Source of the DNA: Zingiber officinale
Lineage: Eukaryota > Streptophyta > Magnoliopsida > Zingiberales > Zingiberaceae
DNA length: 64,000 nt
Assembly (NCBI RefSeq): GCF_018446385.1
Contig: NC_056001.1
Span: 8,327,600-8,391,599 of the forward strand
Direction of reading: 5' to 3'
Shown here: positions 13,775 to 24,687 of the stretch, in pieces
Layout of the letters: each line of letters begins with the position of its first letter
How positions within the stretch are numbered: position 1 is the first letter of the stretch
Position numbers and translations under genes: made by a program
Notes under the pieces: generated by a model
The model's input: only the letters and a program-made list of their open reading frames with translations
Database searches by the model: none
Told to the model about the DNA's origin: nothing

Positions 13775-15193
13775 TGATCCTGTCTGAGAAGCCTGACAAA
13801 ATGGAAAGCTGGGAGAAAACCTACTGCTGATGAAGAATAATACCTGTAGAATACTGATCCGAGAAACCCAAAGCGGATCTGGGAGAATGAAGTCAAAGAA
13901 TGCCCTCCTTATGCGAAGATCTAAAGACGAAAGGAAAGCTTTGATGAAGAAAATCGAGATCTGGAGCTTCCAAGGCTTCCTACGCACAAGAGACCAACCA
14001 GCACTATTGTCAGTGACCTAAGACCGAGGTGGGAATCCCTGGCTAGGCCCTCCGACGCTCAAGTCAGTGATCTCTCCTTTTTGTGTGGAAAAAACCAGGA
14101 AGAAGAAGAAGATGAACAATAGTTGAAAACTAGGGTTGTGAGTGTGAGCATCAACGTGAACATACCTGGCCAACAGAGAGGATTCCCCCTTTTATACCAC
14201 TTCATATAACCTCCGTAGTCATGAAGTGGACCCCGGTTTGTTAGAGTTTGTTATGAGATGACGTAAGCCACGTACTTGCAGAAAATGGCTTTTAAGAAAT
14301 CTTTTTTGTACCCCAGATGTACCTTTTTTGTCGTCTAGTACCTGCAGAAGAGTTTAGAAACATTATTTCGGCCGAGTTAGTCAACTTGTTATACGATTAC
14401 ATAAAGCAAATATTTTCATAAGCTATTCATAAATATCCTTAAAATGTTTATTCCCGTCCTGTCCTATAAGTTATATTTTATCACCCTTGTTTGGTTATCC
14501 TATCTCCACTATGTTGTGGACAACCCGATATTATACTATGTTTTGTATCGGTCGGGATTGACTCTAGATTTCGTACAGGCGGGTTATTATTTTTATTTAA
14601 CACATGTCCTCTTCGTCTGATAATATATTATAAATCCTGTACTGTCTTGTAGTTGCTCATTCTCGGACAATCATATACATCCGCCTGATATTAGTCTATA
14701 TTCGCATGTGCTAGCTCAGACAATCCTGGCCGATATTGGTCTTTCTTTCTTAAGTTATATCCCGGCCGATATTAGCCTAGCCTTTCTTTAAGATATTGTC
14801 CCGGCCGATGTTGACCTATATTTTCTTAAGTGTGTTACCTCGTTCGAGATTTGCCTATATTTCCTTAAGCATGTTGTCTCGGACGATATTAGCCTACCCT
14901 TCTCAAGATGTACTCCGACCGGTATTAGCCTATCTTTTCTTTAAGGTATTATCCCGACCGGTGTTGGCCTATCTTTTCTTTAAGGTATTATCCCGGCCGG
15001 TGTTGGCCTATATTTTCTTAAGCGTGTTATCTCGTCCGATATTTGCCTATATTTCCTTAAGCATGTTGTCCCAGACGATATTAGCCTACATTTTCTTAAG
15101 CCCGATATCCCGACCGATATTTACATTGCTTAATTCTGCTATCTCTTTTCTTTCCCCTTTTCTCCGGGGACCTACTAAACCTAACCCATATCA
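13775..15193 (-). mobile_element. Solo LTR (gypsy-like), reverse orientation, TSD GTGTC
   Basis: The 1419-bp block starts TGATCCTG and ends CATATCA, flanked by GTGTC at 13770-13774 and 15194-15198. Removing it rejoins the internal region of the surrounding element. On the - strand, a TATAAAAGGGGG promoter motif near 14190-14200 shows the LTR faces left. The CAGTGACCTAAGACCGAGG block resembles R/U5 sequence of gypsy LTRs. Only one LTR and no internal region is present, so it probably arose by LTR-LTR recombination. About 14735-15130 is a ~47-bp tandem array (CCCGGCCGATATTAGCCTA). Confidence 0.88.
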
Positions 15194-15354
15194 GTGTCAA
15201 TCGTTGAAAATAGAAAGTATTTTCATAGAAAACTATTTTCCCTTGATAGTATATGCCCTAAGGAATGTCTACATGAATTTTTATGATTTTTCGATTTTTG
15301 TAGAATTTTAGGGGAGTTTCTGAAATTCACTGAAATAAATTTTCAGTTTTTCAG

Positions 15355-15535
15355 AGCTCCAATTGATCACCCGATCGATTGGAGTGCCTCAATCGATCGG
15401 GCGATCGATTGAGAAGAGTTTTCCCGCAAGCAGAAGCTCGCTGGATCGATCAGTCGATCGAACCACGCAGTCTGAATCGATCAGTGGATCGATTCAGATG
15501 AGTTCAATCGATTGGAACCCAACTCCAATCGATTG
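15355..15535 (+). repeat. GATCGAT palindrome cluster in the internal 3' region
   Basis: Repeated ATCGATC...GATCGAT inverted motifs (for example CAATCGATCGG and CGATCGATTG near 15391-15412) resemble the palindrome array inside the element's LTRs but lie well upstream of the 3' LTR. Confidence 0.75.
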
Positions 15536-15851
15536 AGGATGCTGATTTTGGTTGGGAAAGTCTGATTTCAGCTTTTTGAACTACCTTTAGTCTAGGTAAC
15601 CATTCCTTACCCCTCAAAACATATTTATATATATTTAGGTGGAGTTTTCATGATGAAAACAAGGATAGATTGGTTAAGGAAGACTAAGTAGAGGTTCGGT
15701 TTCAATATTGAATTTTTGAACTTCAAAACTTCTAAATTTGGGTTTCCTATATGTTTAGGGATTTCAAGTCATTGTTGGTACAATGACAGAAGTAACGTGC
15801 ATGTCTTTAGGGGGAGTTACTCTTTAAGGACATGAAAATCTATTTTTCATA

Positions 15852-16094
15852 CACCTTGGAAGGTGGTTAATCTTCTTTAGCGAAAATGCTCAAGGTTGGG
15901 CATTTGAATATAATGGAGAGTGAATATCTTCATTATTCAAATGGTGTATGCTCACGGATGAGCATTTGATGACAATGAAAGGTATGAGACTTTCATTTGA
16001 ATCGTGTGTGAATATACCAAGTGGTATATGCTCAAGGATGAGCGTTAAGAAGAATAAAGGGTATGAGACCTTCGTTATTGTGTTGTGAATAACG
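15852..16094 (+). other. Chain of stem-loops upstream of the 3' LTR
   Basis: Consecutive inverted repeats occupy this stretch. Examples are CACCTT/AAGGTG (15852-15865), CATTTGAATA (15901-15910) with TATTCAAATG (15934-15943), TGCTCA/TGAGCA (15949-15964), AATGAAAG/CTTTCATT around the loop GTATGAGA (15974-15997), ATATACCA/TGGTATAT (16012-16029), and CGTTATT/AATAACG (16073-16094). Two successive units share the same loop with differing stems. The position, 240-480 bp before the polypurine tract, would place it in the genomic RNA. Confidence 0.7.
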
Positions 16095-16316
16095 AGTGAA
16101 GTTGTAAACAACGTTGGGTAACTCTTCAGGGAGAGAGTTTTTTGATGTGTGCAAATAGGGGGAGAATGTAGGGTTTAAGTTAGACCTTCATTACCTAAGA
16201 GGGAGTTTGCCCTCTAGGAAAGGAGGAGAATGAAGAGAATCCTCATTCATATATTGACATGAAGGAGGTTGAGACTATGAGATTAGCCTAACTTAAAGGA
16301 GGTATTGTCAAACATC

Positions 16317-16330
16317 AAAAAAGGGGAGAT
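16317..16330 (+). promoter_or_regulatory. Polypurine tract of the gag-only element
   Basis: An A-run followed by GGGGAGAT abuts the 3' LTR start at 16331, the expected plus-strand primer position. Confidence 0.85.
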
Positions 16331-18108
16331 TGTTGGTGCAATATTCCTTAGGTCAAAGTTGACCTGGTTGACTGAGCTTGAATTGGTTCAAGCTCGAGTC
16401 TTGATGTTTGACAATACATGTAGACAATACATGGAGATTGCAGGTGCAATTGTTCATGTGGGGAGATGTTGAAGGAGAGTCAAGTAGGTCAAGGTTGACT
16501 GTATACTTGACTGGAAAATCCTGGTTAGTGAAGTAAGGTGAAAGTCCTAACTGGGAGGTTAGGCAGAGTGGAGAATCCTGATGAGTGAAGCCAGGTGAAA
16601 GTCCTGGTGAGTGAAGCCAGGTAGTTGTGGAAAGTCCTAGTGAGTGAAGCTAGGCTGAAGGAAAGTCCTGGTGAGTGAAGTCAGGCAGATGAGAAGTCCT
16701 AGTGAGTGGAGCTAGGCAGAAGGGAAGTCCTGATGAGTGGAGCTAGGCAAAAGGGTAGTCCTGGTGAGTGAAGCCAGACAGATGAGAAGTCCTAGTTAGT
16801 AAAGCTAGACAGTTGTGGAAAGTCTAGGTGAAAGTCCTGGTGAGTGAAGCCAGGCAGTTGTGGAAAGTCCTAGTGAGTGAAGCTAGGCAGAAGGAAAGTC
16901 CTGGTGAGTGAAGTCAGGCAGATGAGAAGTCTTAGTGAGTGGAGGTAGGCAGAAGGGAAGTCTTGGTGAGTGAAGCCAAACAGATGAGAAGTCCTAGTGA
17001 GTGAAGCTAGGCAGAAGGAAAGTCCTGGTGAGTGAAGTCAGACAGATGTGAAGTCCTAGTGAGTGAAGCTAGGCAGAAGAGAAGCCCTGGTGAGTGAAGC
17101 CAGGTAAAGGAAATCCAGATGGGTCAAGGTTGACTAGACATCTGGTGAAAGTCCAAGTAGGTCAAAGGGATTGACCGGATACTTGGCACGAGGAGAAAAG
17201 TCCAAGTGTGTCAAAGGGATTGACCGAACACTTGGTGTGGGAGTCCTAGCAGGTCAAGGGTGGCCGAATGCTAGGCATGATGTACCAACAGGTCATGATT
17301 GACCGGATATTGGTTTAGGAGACTTTGGACTTGGTTTTGGGCAAAAACCATGAGCTGGATCGATCAGCCGATCGATTGGTTCATGCCAATTGATCGGCTG
17401 ATCGATTGGGTGAGTCCCCGCGAAAAGCCTCCTCCCAATCGATCAGTGGATCGATTGGGAGAAGCTCGCGATCGCACAGAATAGCTTTGGATCGATCGAG
17501 CCGATCGATCCAAGCAATTCCCGAGAGCACAGAGGCGCTCTGGATCGATCGACCGATCGATCCAAAGCTTCCCCAATCGATTGGGAGCAATCCAATCGAT
17601 TGGGATCCGACCGTTGGTGCAGATATTAGCCGTCGGTGAGCGTTTCTTCGGCACTTCTTCGATTCCACTCTACGGGCGATCACAGCACAGCTCCACAGCG
17701 ATCTTTTCTTCCTCACCGTCAGTTCTTGAAGGTTCTTGGAGGCTCATCCAAGTTAAGAGGCGAGTTGCAATAAGAAGAAGAAGAAGCTAGGGTGTTCATT
17801 GTAATCTTGTAAGATTCATTTGTATTTTGCTTTTTTCTTTCTCATTGTTGTATTGTGAGGTTGTAGGGCTTCTCTGCCTTCGGTAGTTACCGAAAAAAAG
17901 TGTTTACATAGTGGAGGGTGCGTGAGTGTGTGGATCCTTGGACTAGTCACCTCTTCTTGAGGTGGATACCAAGTAAATTCCTAGAGTTAGCGTTATTATG
18001 TTGTTTCTTGTATTTTCCGCTGCTATCATCTTGAAGAAACAAGTAACGACGAGCACGAGATCGTGCCGAGCTATTCACCCCCTTATAGTTACATTTTTGG
18101 TCCCAACA
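16331..18108 (+). repeat. 3' LTR of the gag-only element
   Basis: Starts TGTTGGTGCAAT and ends TTGGTCCCAACA. It has the same order of parts as the 5' LTR: the ~30-bp array (about 16505-17115), compound inverted repeats (17113-17310), ATCGATC palindromes (about 17350-17610), and U5 with CTATTCACCCCC. Extra array units account for most of its greater length (1778 bp). Confidence 0.93.
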
Positions 18109-18425
18109 AAAGTATGATCCACACTATTAAATGATCAACAATAACTAAAGCAATGCTCATACGTTAACCAATAAATCCAACAAACTTGCTCAATTCTTCA
18201 AGAAGACTTGGTGTTTAGTTGTATCTAATCAAAAGAGTATTACAAAAATCTAAATATATAAGTAAGTTTTCTTGCTGCCTTACATTTCGTTCGATAATAT
18301 TAACAAACTTTCATTTAACAAACTGCTGATCTTAAATTTCAAATAATAATAATGGCTTATATTTCCTAGATTGCATCCTCTTGATATCTCAATTCTCAAC
18401 TACTTAATCTTCTTAGATTCTTTAA

Positions 18426-19473
18426 CTAAGCATAGGTCTTGACGATCTCCGAGATGATCCGGCTCAGTTCCTCCGGCGTCGACAACATGGGCATGTGGTC
18501 CGCCTCCTCAATCACCTTCACCTCATTCACCGGATTATTCTCGATCATCCACTGTTGGTAAGTCGCCAATAGCCCAATGTCTTTCTCGCATTTGATGTAC
18601 ACCTTCGCCGTCGACGCATATCCCGACTTAGATAACGGCGGTGATGCCAACAACTCATCGGCGAACATGGAAATAGGCCTCAGAAGCGTCATGGCCAAAG
18701 TCAAGTCCTTGATAAAGAAGACGCTCGGTTTGTTAGAATTTAGACGTCATCGTAAAGCATTTCAAGCAGTGGAACTGCCAAGTGATTAAGCTATTCGGAT
18801 ATAAAGTCCCGTGTATAAGGTGTAGATCCGCCATTAGACAAAAGGACAGGAAGGTAAACGTAATAACCTACCTGCACCGGAGAGTGATCGTAGAAGTTGG
18901 CCATCATATTCGGTCCAAATAGCATGGAGACAGGACCATTCTCCTCGTTCCTAACAGATCCGAATTGAGTATCCAACCAAAATGGATTGCTTGGATCATC
19001 CAAATTATGCTTGAAAACAATAAAGACTAATCAAACACAGATTTTACTGATCTAAATTATTAGCGTAATGTTTAAAGCAAATACGCTACCCTTTTATAAA
19101 CGTGACCAGGGGGATGGTCGGAATCGGGCATGAAGGCGGTGATGAAGACTCCAACGGCGACTTTGGCAGGGAACTTGTCCATGGCGAAGGATATATTGAT
19201 GCCGCCGAGGCTGTGACCGACGAGGACAGCGCGCTCGCCCGATGGAAGTGACTCGAGGAAGTCAAGCAGCGGCCGGTTGTAGTCTGTGAAGCTTCGGATG
19301 TCAACGAAGCGGCGCTCATCGATGCCAGAGGCGGCAAGGTCGAGCGCAGCGACGCGGTGGCCAGCTGAGCGGAGCAGGGTGGTGAGCTTGTGCCACGACC
19401 AGGCTCCGTGGCAGGCACCGTGCACCAGGACGATGTGTAGGTTTGTGCTGTTGCTCGCGGCATCGTCAGCCAT
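18426..19473 (-). CDS. MES: Methylesterase / SABP2-type alpha/beta hydrolase (3 exons)
   Basis: Exons on the - strand are 19473-19090, 19009-18872 and 18707-18426. All are phase 0 with GT/AG introns of 80 and 164 bp, joining to 267 residues (plant MES proteins are about 260). Family marks are VLVHGACHGAWSWHKL (oxyanion region, residues 14-30), the nucleophile elbow GHSLGG with Ser88, Asp217 in CEKDIGL and His245 in EADHMPML, so the Ser-Asp-His triad is complete. Relatives hydrolyse methyl salicylate, methyl jasmonate or methyl-IAA in the cytosol to free the active hormone; the substrate here cannot be told. The ATG at 19473 is preferred because a TATA-like box at 19585-19593 lies too close to the in-frame ATG at 19566. 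The gene sits between an LTR retrotransposon and a repeat array and appears intact. Confidence 0.88.
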
Positions 19474-19584
19474 GGCCTTGAATCGATTTTGTTTTGGTCT
19501 TCCAGAAACTTGGCTTGGCTGTGGATTCCGATTTGTGAAGGAACGAGTACTTAGCTTGTTTTTCATTTACGCCATTATAGTGAG

Positions 19585-19593
19585 TTAAATATA
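19585..19593 (-). promoter_or_regulatory. TATA-like box of the methylesterase gene
   Basis: TATATTTAA on the - strand lies about 112 bp upstream of the chosen ATG. Transcription starting about 30 bp downstream would exclude the in-frame ATG at 19566 from the mRNA. Confidence 0.45.
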
Positions 19594-21078
19594 GGGCCTG
19601 AAGTTTGAAAAATAATCAAACAAAATTAATTTTAAAAGGGAAGTTTTGGATCGACGTTAAAGTAGACCCTTCTCTCATATTGCATCAATGATGACTATTA
19701 GGAGTCTTTTAATGGAGGCATTATCTAACTACTATTTATCTAATGGTTTAAATTTACACGTACCGCACTTCATGCGGAAAGGAAAAGATACAAAAGAAGG
19801 GTTCAAATATAAAATTAGATAATTTCTGATAAATAAAAACTGATTTTAAATAGTAATTCGATTAAATCGTACGTGGCACGCTCATGATTAAAAAAAAAAA
19901 TTAAAATTAAGATTAAGATTAAAAATAAATATATTATTCACACATGGCATATAATTTAATGTGATAAAAAAGAGTAAAATTAAATAAGATTAAAATTAAA
20001 GTTGTTCTTCGCACATGGCATGGCATGTGATTTAATAATACTTATAATAAATTTCCCATAATAAAATATAACACTGTTTAAAATGTAATTTGATAGCCTT
20101 TACAACATAGATAAATTTAATATTATTGTACAATAGTCAAGATATAGGTCCAAATAAGATAATTAGATGATTCGTTCAGTGTCATATGTTAATACAAAGG
20201 AGGTAAATTATATGCATATCAAATTTTGACCCTAAAATTTCATGTGACAACACCTCATGTCTTAACCATCGTTATCCTTTTTTCTACATGCTTCATGATA
20301 AATTGTTAAATGAGTATATTGTGATCAAATATAAGGTACGTAAATGTAAAATTGATGCTCGAGATAATGGTGTAACTGTAGAGTGTCTTTTTAATTTTTC
20401 ATATATCTAAAAATTGAGGCTCAACTTTAATAAATTAATAGATCAATTTCTTTTAATAGATAGTTATCTAAAAATGTTGGGTTAATACATCATCTGTTGT
20501 GAATATTTTTTGATTTATTTTGATAGTTGATGATTTTTTTTTATAAAATTAGACCAATGAACTTCAAAATTAATCAAAATAAGTTGAATACTTGAGAAGA
20601 AGTAAATGCAAGATGACTATTAGGAGTCTTTTAATAGAGGCATTACCGTCTTACTACTATTTATCTAATGTTTTAAATTTATACATTGTGTATTTCATGC
20701 AGGAAGGGAAAGATGAAGGGTTTAAACACAAAATTAGATAATTTCTGATAAATAAAAACTGATTTTAAATATAATTCGACTAAAATCGTGGCACGCTCAA
20801 AATGTGATTAAAAAAAACTAAGATTAAGATTAAAAATAAATATATTATTTACACATGGCATATAATTTAATGTGATAAAAAAACGTAGAATTAAATAAGA
20901 TTAAAAACAAAGTTGTTCTTCACACATGGCATGTAATTTAATAATACTTATAATAAAATATAACACCTGTTTAAAATATAATTTGATAGCCCTTACCGTA
21001 TAGATAAATTTCATATTATTGTACAATGTCAAGGATATAGGTGGGAATAAGATAATTATCCTCTTCTTTAGATATATG

Positions 21079-21152
21079 GTAAGACGATTCACTTGACATA
21101 GGTGGGAATAAGATAATTATCCTCTTCTTTAGATATATGGTAAGACGATTCA
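21079..21152 (+). repeat. Short local direct duplication
   Basis: The stretch ATAGGTGGGAATAAGATAAT and the following TCCTC...GGTAAGACGATTCAC occurs twice in a row around 21037-21093 and 21099-21153, inside the second copy of the 0.9 kb unit. Confidence 0.7.
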
Positions 21153-21870
21153 CTGCTTCTAGTATTTTCATCAATATATCTCTAAATCAACATAGAGAAA
21201 ATAAATTACGGATGACTATTAATTATTAGTACAAGTGATCGAGACATGAAGGAAAGTATACTCAGACGTACCGAATTTTAACTGCAAGACCTCATATGAT
21301 AACACTCCATATCTTAACCACCATTATCCTATTTTCTACATACTTTATGATATACTATTAAATGAGTATATTGTGATCAAATATAAGCTACGTAAATGTA
21401 AGATTGGTGTTCAGGGGTAATGGTACAACTATAGAGTGTCTTTTTAGTTTTTCATATATATAAAAATTGAGGCTCAATTTTGATAAATTAACAGATGAAT
21501 TTTTCTTAATAGTTGGTTACCTAAAAATGCTGAGCTAATGGGTCGTCTGTTGTGAACGTTTCCTGATTTATCCTGATGACGGGTGGAAAACTTATGTGAA
21601 ATTACACCAATGATCTCTAAAATTAATTGACATAAGTTAGATATCTGATAGGATGGTTACCTGAGAATTGGTCAACATAAACAAAAAAGTAAATGCAAAA
21701 TGACTATTAGGAGTCTTTTAATGGAGGCATTACCGTCTTACTACTATTTATCTAATGTTTTAAATTTACACATACCGCACTTCATACGGGAGGAAAAGAT
21801 GAACGGTTCAAACATAAAATTAGATAATTTATGATAAATAAAAACTGATTTTAAATAATAATTCTACTAA

Positions 21871-22521
21871 TAGGGTATTTACATTGGTTTACATTATAAC
21901 ATCCATTATCTTATAAAAAATATAAAAAATATATGATCCATATGCTGCATATGCATTATATTAACATCTTCATTTTTTCATATTTATTTTAACATTAACC
22001 CTCATTCTTATAGAGTCCACATATCATATACATATTATATTAATATATTTATTTTCTCACGTTGATTTTAACATTAATATTACTATTTCTATGTATTTTA
22101 ACCTCATCAAAAATATATCACCAATTTAATTTAATTTTTTGATTTTAAATTTTAATTTTTTTAATAAACTCACCTGTGCATGCACCAGGTGAGATATATA
22201 TTTTTTAATAAATAATATTTTATTTTTATAAAGAAAGGCATTGAACGCGTACAATTGCTTGAATATGTTCATTGCTACGGTGACAATAACACCCACCAGT
22301 ATTAGTTTTATTACATGAAACCAGTTATAAGGGCTTTCATAATAACGTTAATACTAACATAGAATGCTTCTAGCACTACGGTAATATTAACACGTTCAAT
22401 TCTTTTAACGTATTAATGGGTATATATATATATATATATATATTTTGTCATTAACAGGTGAACGTGCTAATGGAAATATGGATGTTCTAACTTTCTTAAA
22501 ACTAACTAATGTGGAAGCCCT
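21871..22521. mobile_element. Non-autonomous TIR element (MITE-like) inside repeat copy 3
   Basis: Copies 1, 2 and 4 of the surrounding repeat lack this 651-bp block, which defines the insertion. Its ends are inverted: AGGGTATTTACATTGGTT at the left pairs with the complement of the right end, which reads AGGGCTTCCACATTAGTT. It contains a (TA)n run near 22420-22443 and no coding frame. The target duplication is not clean; the end type suggests PIF/Harbinger. Confidence 0.65.
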
Positions 22522-23365
22522 CATGACACGCTCAAAATGTGATTAAAAGAAACTAAGATTAAGATTAAAAATAAATATATTATTCACACATGACATATCA
22601 TTTAATGCGATAATAAAGAGTAAAATTAAATAAGATTAAAAACAAAGTTGTTCTTCACATGACATATCATTTAATGCGATAATAAAGAGTAAAATTAAAT
22701 AAGATTAAAAACAAAGTTGTTCTTCACATGTGGCATGTAATTTAATAATATTTATAATAAAATATAATACCTATTTAAAATATAATTACATAGCCCTTAC
22801 AATATAGATAAATTTAATATTATTGTACAATAATAGAATATAGGTCCAAACAAGATAATTATCCTTTTTCTATATTGACAAAAAAACAATTCACTCGCCT
22901 CTAGACCTTACGTGGCAACATCTCATTTTCTATGTTGGGACATGCCAAGTTTTGATCTCAAAATCTCATATAGCAACACCTCATGTCTTAACCACCGTTA
23001 TCCTTTTTACTACGTGCTTCATGATAAAATGTTAAATGAGTATATTCTGATCAAATATAAGGTACGTAGATGCAAGATTCGTGCCCGAGGTAATGGTGAA
23101 GCTGTAGAGTGTCATTTTAGTTTTTCATATATCTAAAAATTGAGGCTCAACTTTGACAAATTAACAAATGAATTTCTATTAATAAGTAGTTACCTAAAAA
23201 TGCTAGGCTAATGTGTCGTCAACTGCGAATGTTTCTCGATTTACCCTGGTGGTTGGTGGAAAATTTCAGTGGGGTCGGACCGATGATCTCTAAAATTAGT
23301 TGGCGTAAGCTAGCTACCTGGTGGGCTGGTTACCCCTAGAATTGGTTAGCATAAAAAAAAGTAAA

Positions 23366-24045
23366 TGCAAGATTGGTGCGCTAGGTTATGGTGCAACGAC
23401 AATGCACCCATGTAGTCTTCTAAGCCTCATGGTTTGATTCTCAATCATGGCTCATTGCATGATATTTTCCCCTAATATGATAATAAATCTAGGATGTTGG
23501 ACTGTTGGGTCGTTCGTTATGAATATTTCTAGAATTACCTAATGGTAGGTGGAAAAATCAAGATTCGTGTTGCGTCATAGCCTTCGAGTATCAGTATAAC
23601 GACTTATATGCTAGGTAGCTAGTGTCTCCAGACCATAATAAAGGCTAATGTGCCAATTATTATTACTCAAACAGCCTCCGAACATTGATATAACGACATA
23701 TGTGTCAAGTCGCTAGTGCCTCTGGGCCATAATAACGGTCAATGGGCTAGGTATTATTACTCTAATAATTCTCGTACATAATCGTAATGAGTAATACCAT
23801 AGGTATCTGTAAAATACATAGTCCTGGTCACATTTGCTCTTAAGCAAAAACAATTTCTTCCGTCTTTCTATATTCTTTATATATTATATGGGATCGGATT
23901 TTTCTAGATATCAACAAAATACATCTCCAGGTAACCTCACAAAATGTTGAACATCTTCTCGGTGGTATCCATAGGTAAAAAGCCTTTGTGCCTTAATGTT
24001 ATTCCGAGAGAAAAACTCTTTTATTAGTTTTTCCAAACTCATGTA
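23366..24045. other. Old repeat-derived spacer
   Basis: Contains a further relic of the dispersed module (23480-23560) and a tRNA-like pair of boxes (GGTTATGGTGCAACG near 23383 and GGTTTGATTCTC near 23430), suggesting a decayed SINE. From 23590 to 23770 two diverged copies of a CAGCCTCCGA/GCTAGTGCCTC segment repeat. No gene is seen. Confidence 0.45.
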
Positions 24046-24687
24046 TCAGTGATACAGGAGGTAATTAGAAGGTGCCACGTGGTTAAGGAGAAGTCAATAA
24101 TCTTGCTGAGGATTGAGGTGGAGGTCAAAGCCAACTGAAGATCCAGGCCGCCCCCGATTTCAAGATCATCCTTGACTCCATGCTATTCTTGATTCCTCAT
24201 CAACCTCGACTTCAAGACCGTCCCCAACTCTATGTTATTCCCAACTCCGCATCGGCCCAAACTCCATGCTACACTTGGCTCTGTGTCGGCCCTGACTCCA
24301 CACTACTTCTGGCTCTCGACAGACTCCATATCTGTACCTTTGCTCCCAGAAGATACAGATAACAACGCTGTTTTCTTCAGAGAAAATGGAAAAATATAGC
24401 CATTTATTTTAATAAATGTGGGTAACATAAGTCGAAATCTCAAAACACACAGAGAACGTAAGGGCATAGTCACAACTCTATAAAAAGTCATCCACTCCTA
24501 TGGATGCAAGTACACACACATACAAATAGACATCCAGAAACTCTAAACTACTATTTCATCTTCTCTTTCATTCTCTCCTATTGGAGACTTTCTTGAGCAT
24601 CAGAGTGACTACGCTGCGGAACCCCCAGCTGTCATTCTTACTCTCTTTTTCTAATGTTCTCTCCCCATGCTCTAGCAGGTCTCTTTA
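24046..24687 (+). repeat. LTR-like sequence, copy 1
   Basis: This shares the full order of sequence with 31958-32577: GGTGCCACGTGGTTAAGGAG, then Pro/Ser-like GACTCC repeats, CTCTATAAAAAGTC (a TATA box), CATACAAATA and CTCTCCCCATGCTC. The promoter-like TATA box and direct orientation indicate LTRs of one family. Whether the pair belongs to one element cannot be settled because other insertions lie between them. Confidence 0.6.

Larger units (their letters stand above)
9153..18108 (+). mobile_element. Non-autonomous gag-only LTR retrotransposon (copia/SIRE-like), with TSD AAAGT
   Basis: Two direct LTRs (9153-10735 and 16331-18108) flank an internal region with a primer-binding site matching initiator tRNA-Met, one gag frame and a polypurine tract. 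The 5-bp duplication AAAGT lies at 9148-9152 and 18109-18113, so both outer ends are intact. No integrase, reverse transcriptase or RNase H coding is present between gag and the 3' LTR; about 4.5 kb is non-coding, 1.4 kb of it a later solo-LTR insertion. Copia/SIRE affinity is inferred from the gag type and LTR style. Movement would need pol supplied by another element. Confidence 0.9.
19691..23365 (+). repeat. Three tandem copies of a ~0.9-1.1 kb unclassified repeat
   Basis: Copies begin ATGACTATTAGGAGTCTTTT at 19691 and 20613 and, with small changes, at 21700. Each runs through TTATCTAATG, a GCACTTCATGCGG-like segment, CACACATGGCATATAATTTA, CAAATAAGATAATTATCC, CACCTCATGTCTTAACCA and GTGATCAAATATAAGG, ending AGTAAATGCAAG. 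Copy 3 is lengthened by a TIR insertion (21871-22521). A fourth copy is at 34318, split by a CACTA element. No coding frame is conserved. The ends show no TIR or LTR, so the class is unknown. Confidence 0.85.

Noticed and set aside
14796-15311. 171-codon frame with repeated membrane-like segments
   Set aside because: Translation of the 47-bp tandem array in the solo LTR at 13775-15193; the frame crosses the LTR end.
19474-19566. Upstream in-frame ATG giving the methylesterase a 31-residue extension
   Set aside because: It lies about 20 bp from the TATA-like box, so it is unlikely to be transcribed, and the family starts near the downstream ATG.
21886-22495. Alternative inner ends for the MITE-like insertion (TAGGGTATTT with GATGTTCTA)
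   Set aside because: Comparison with empty repeat copies places the right end at 22521, where the inverted match is also better.
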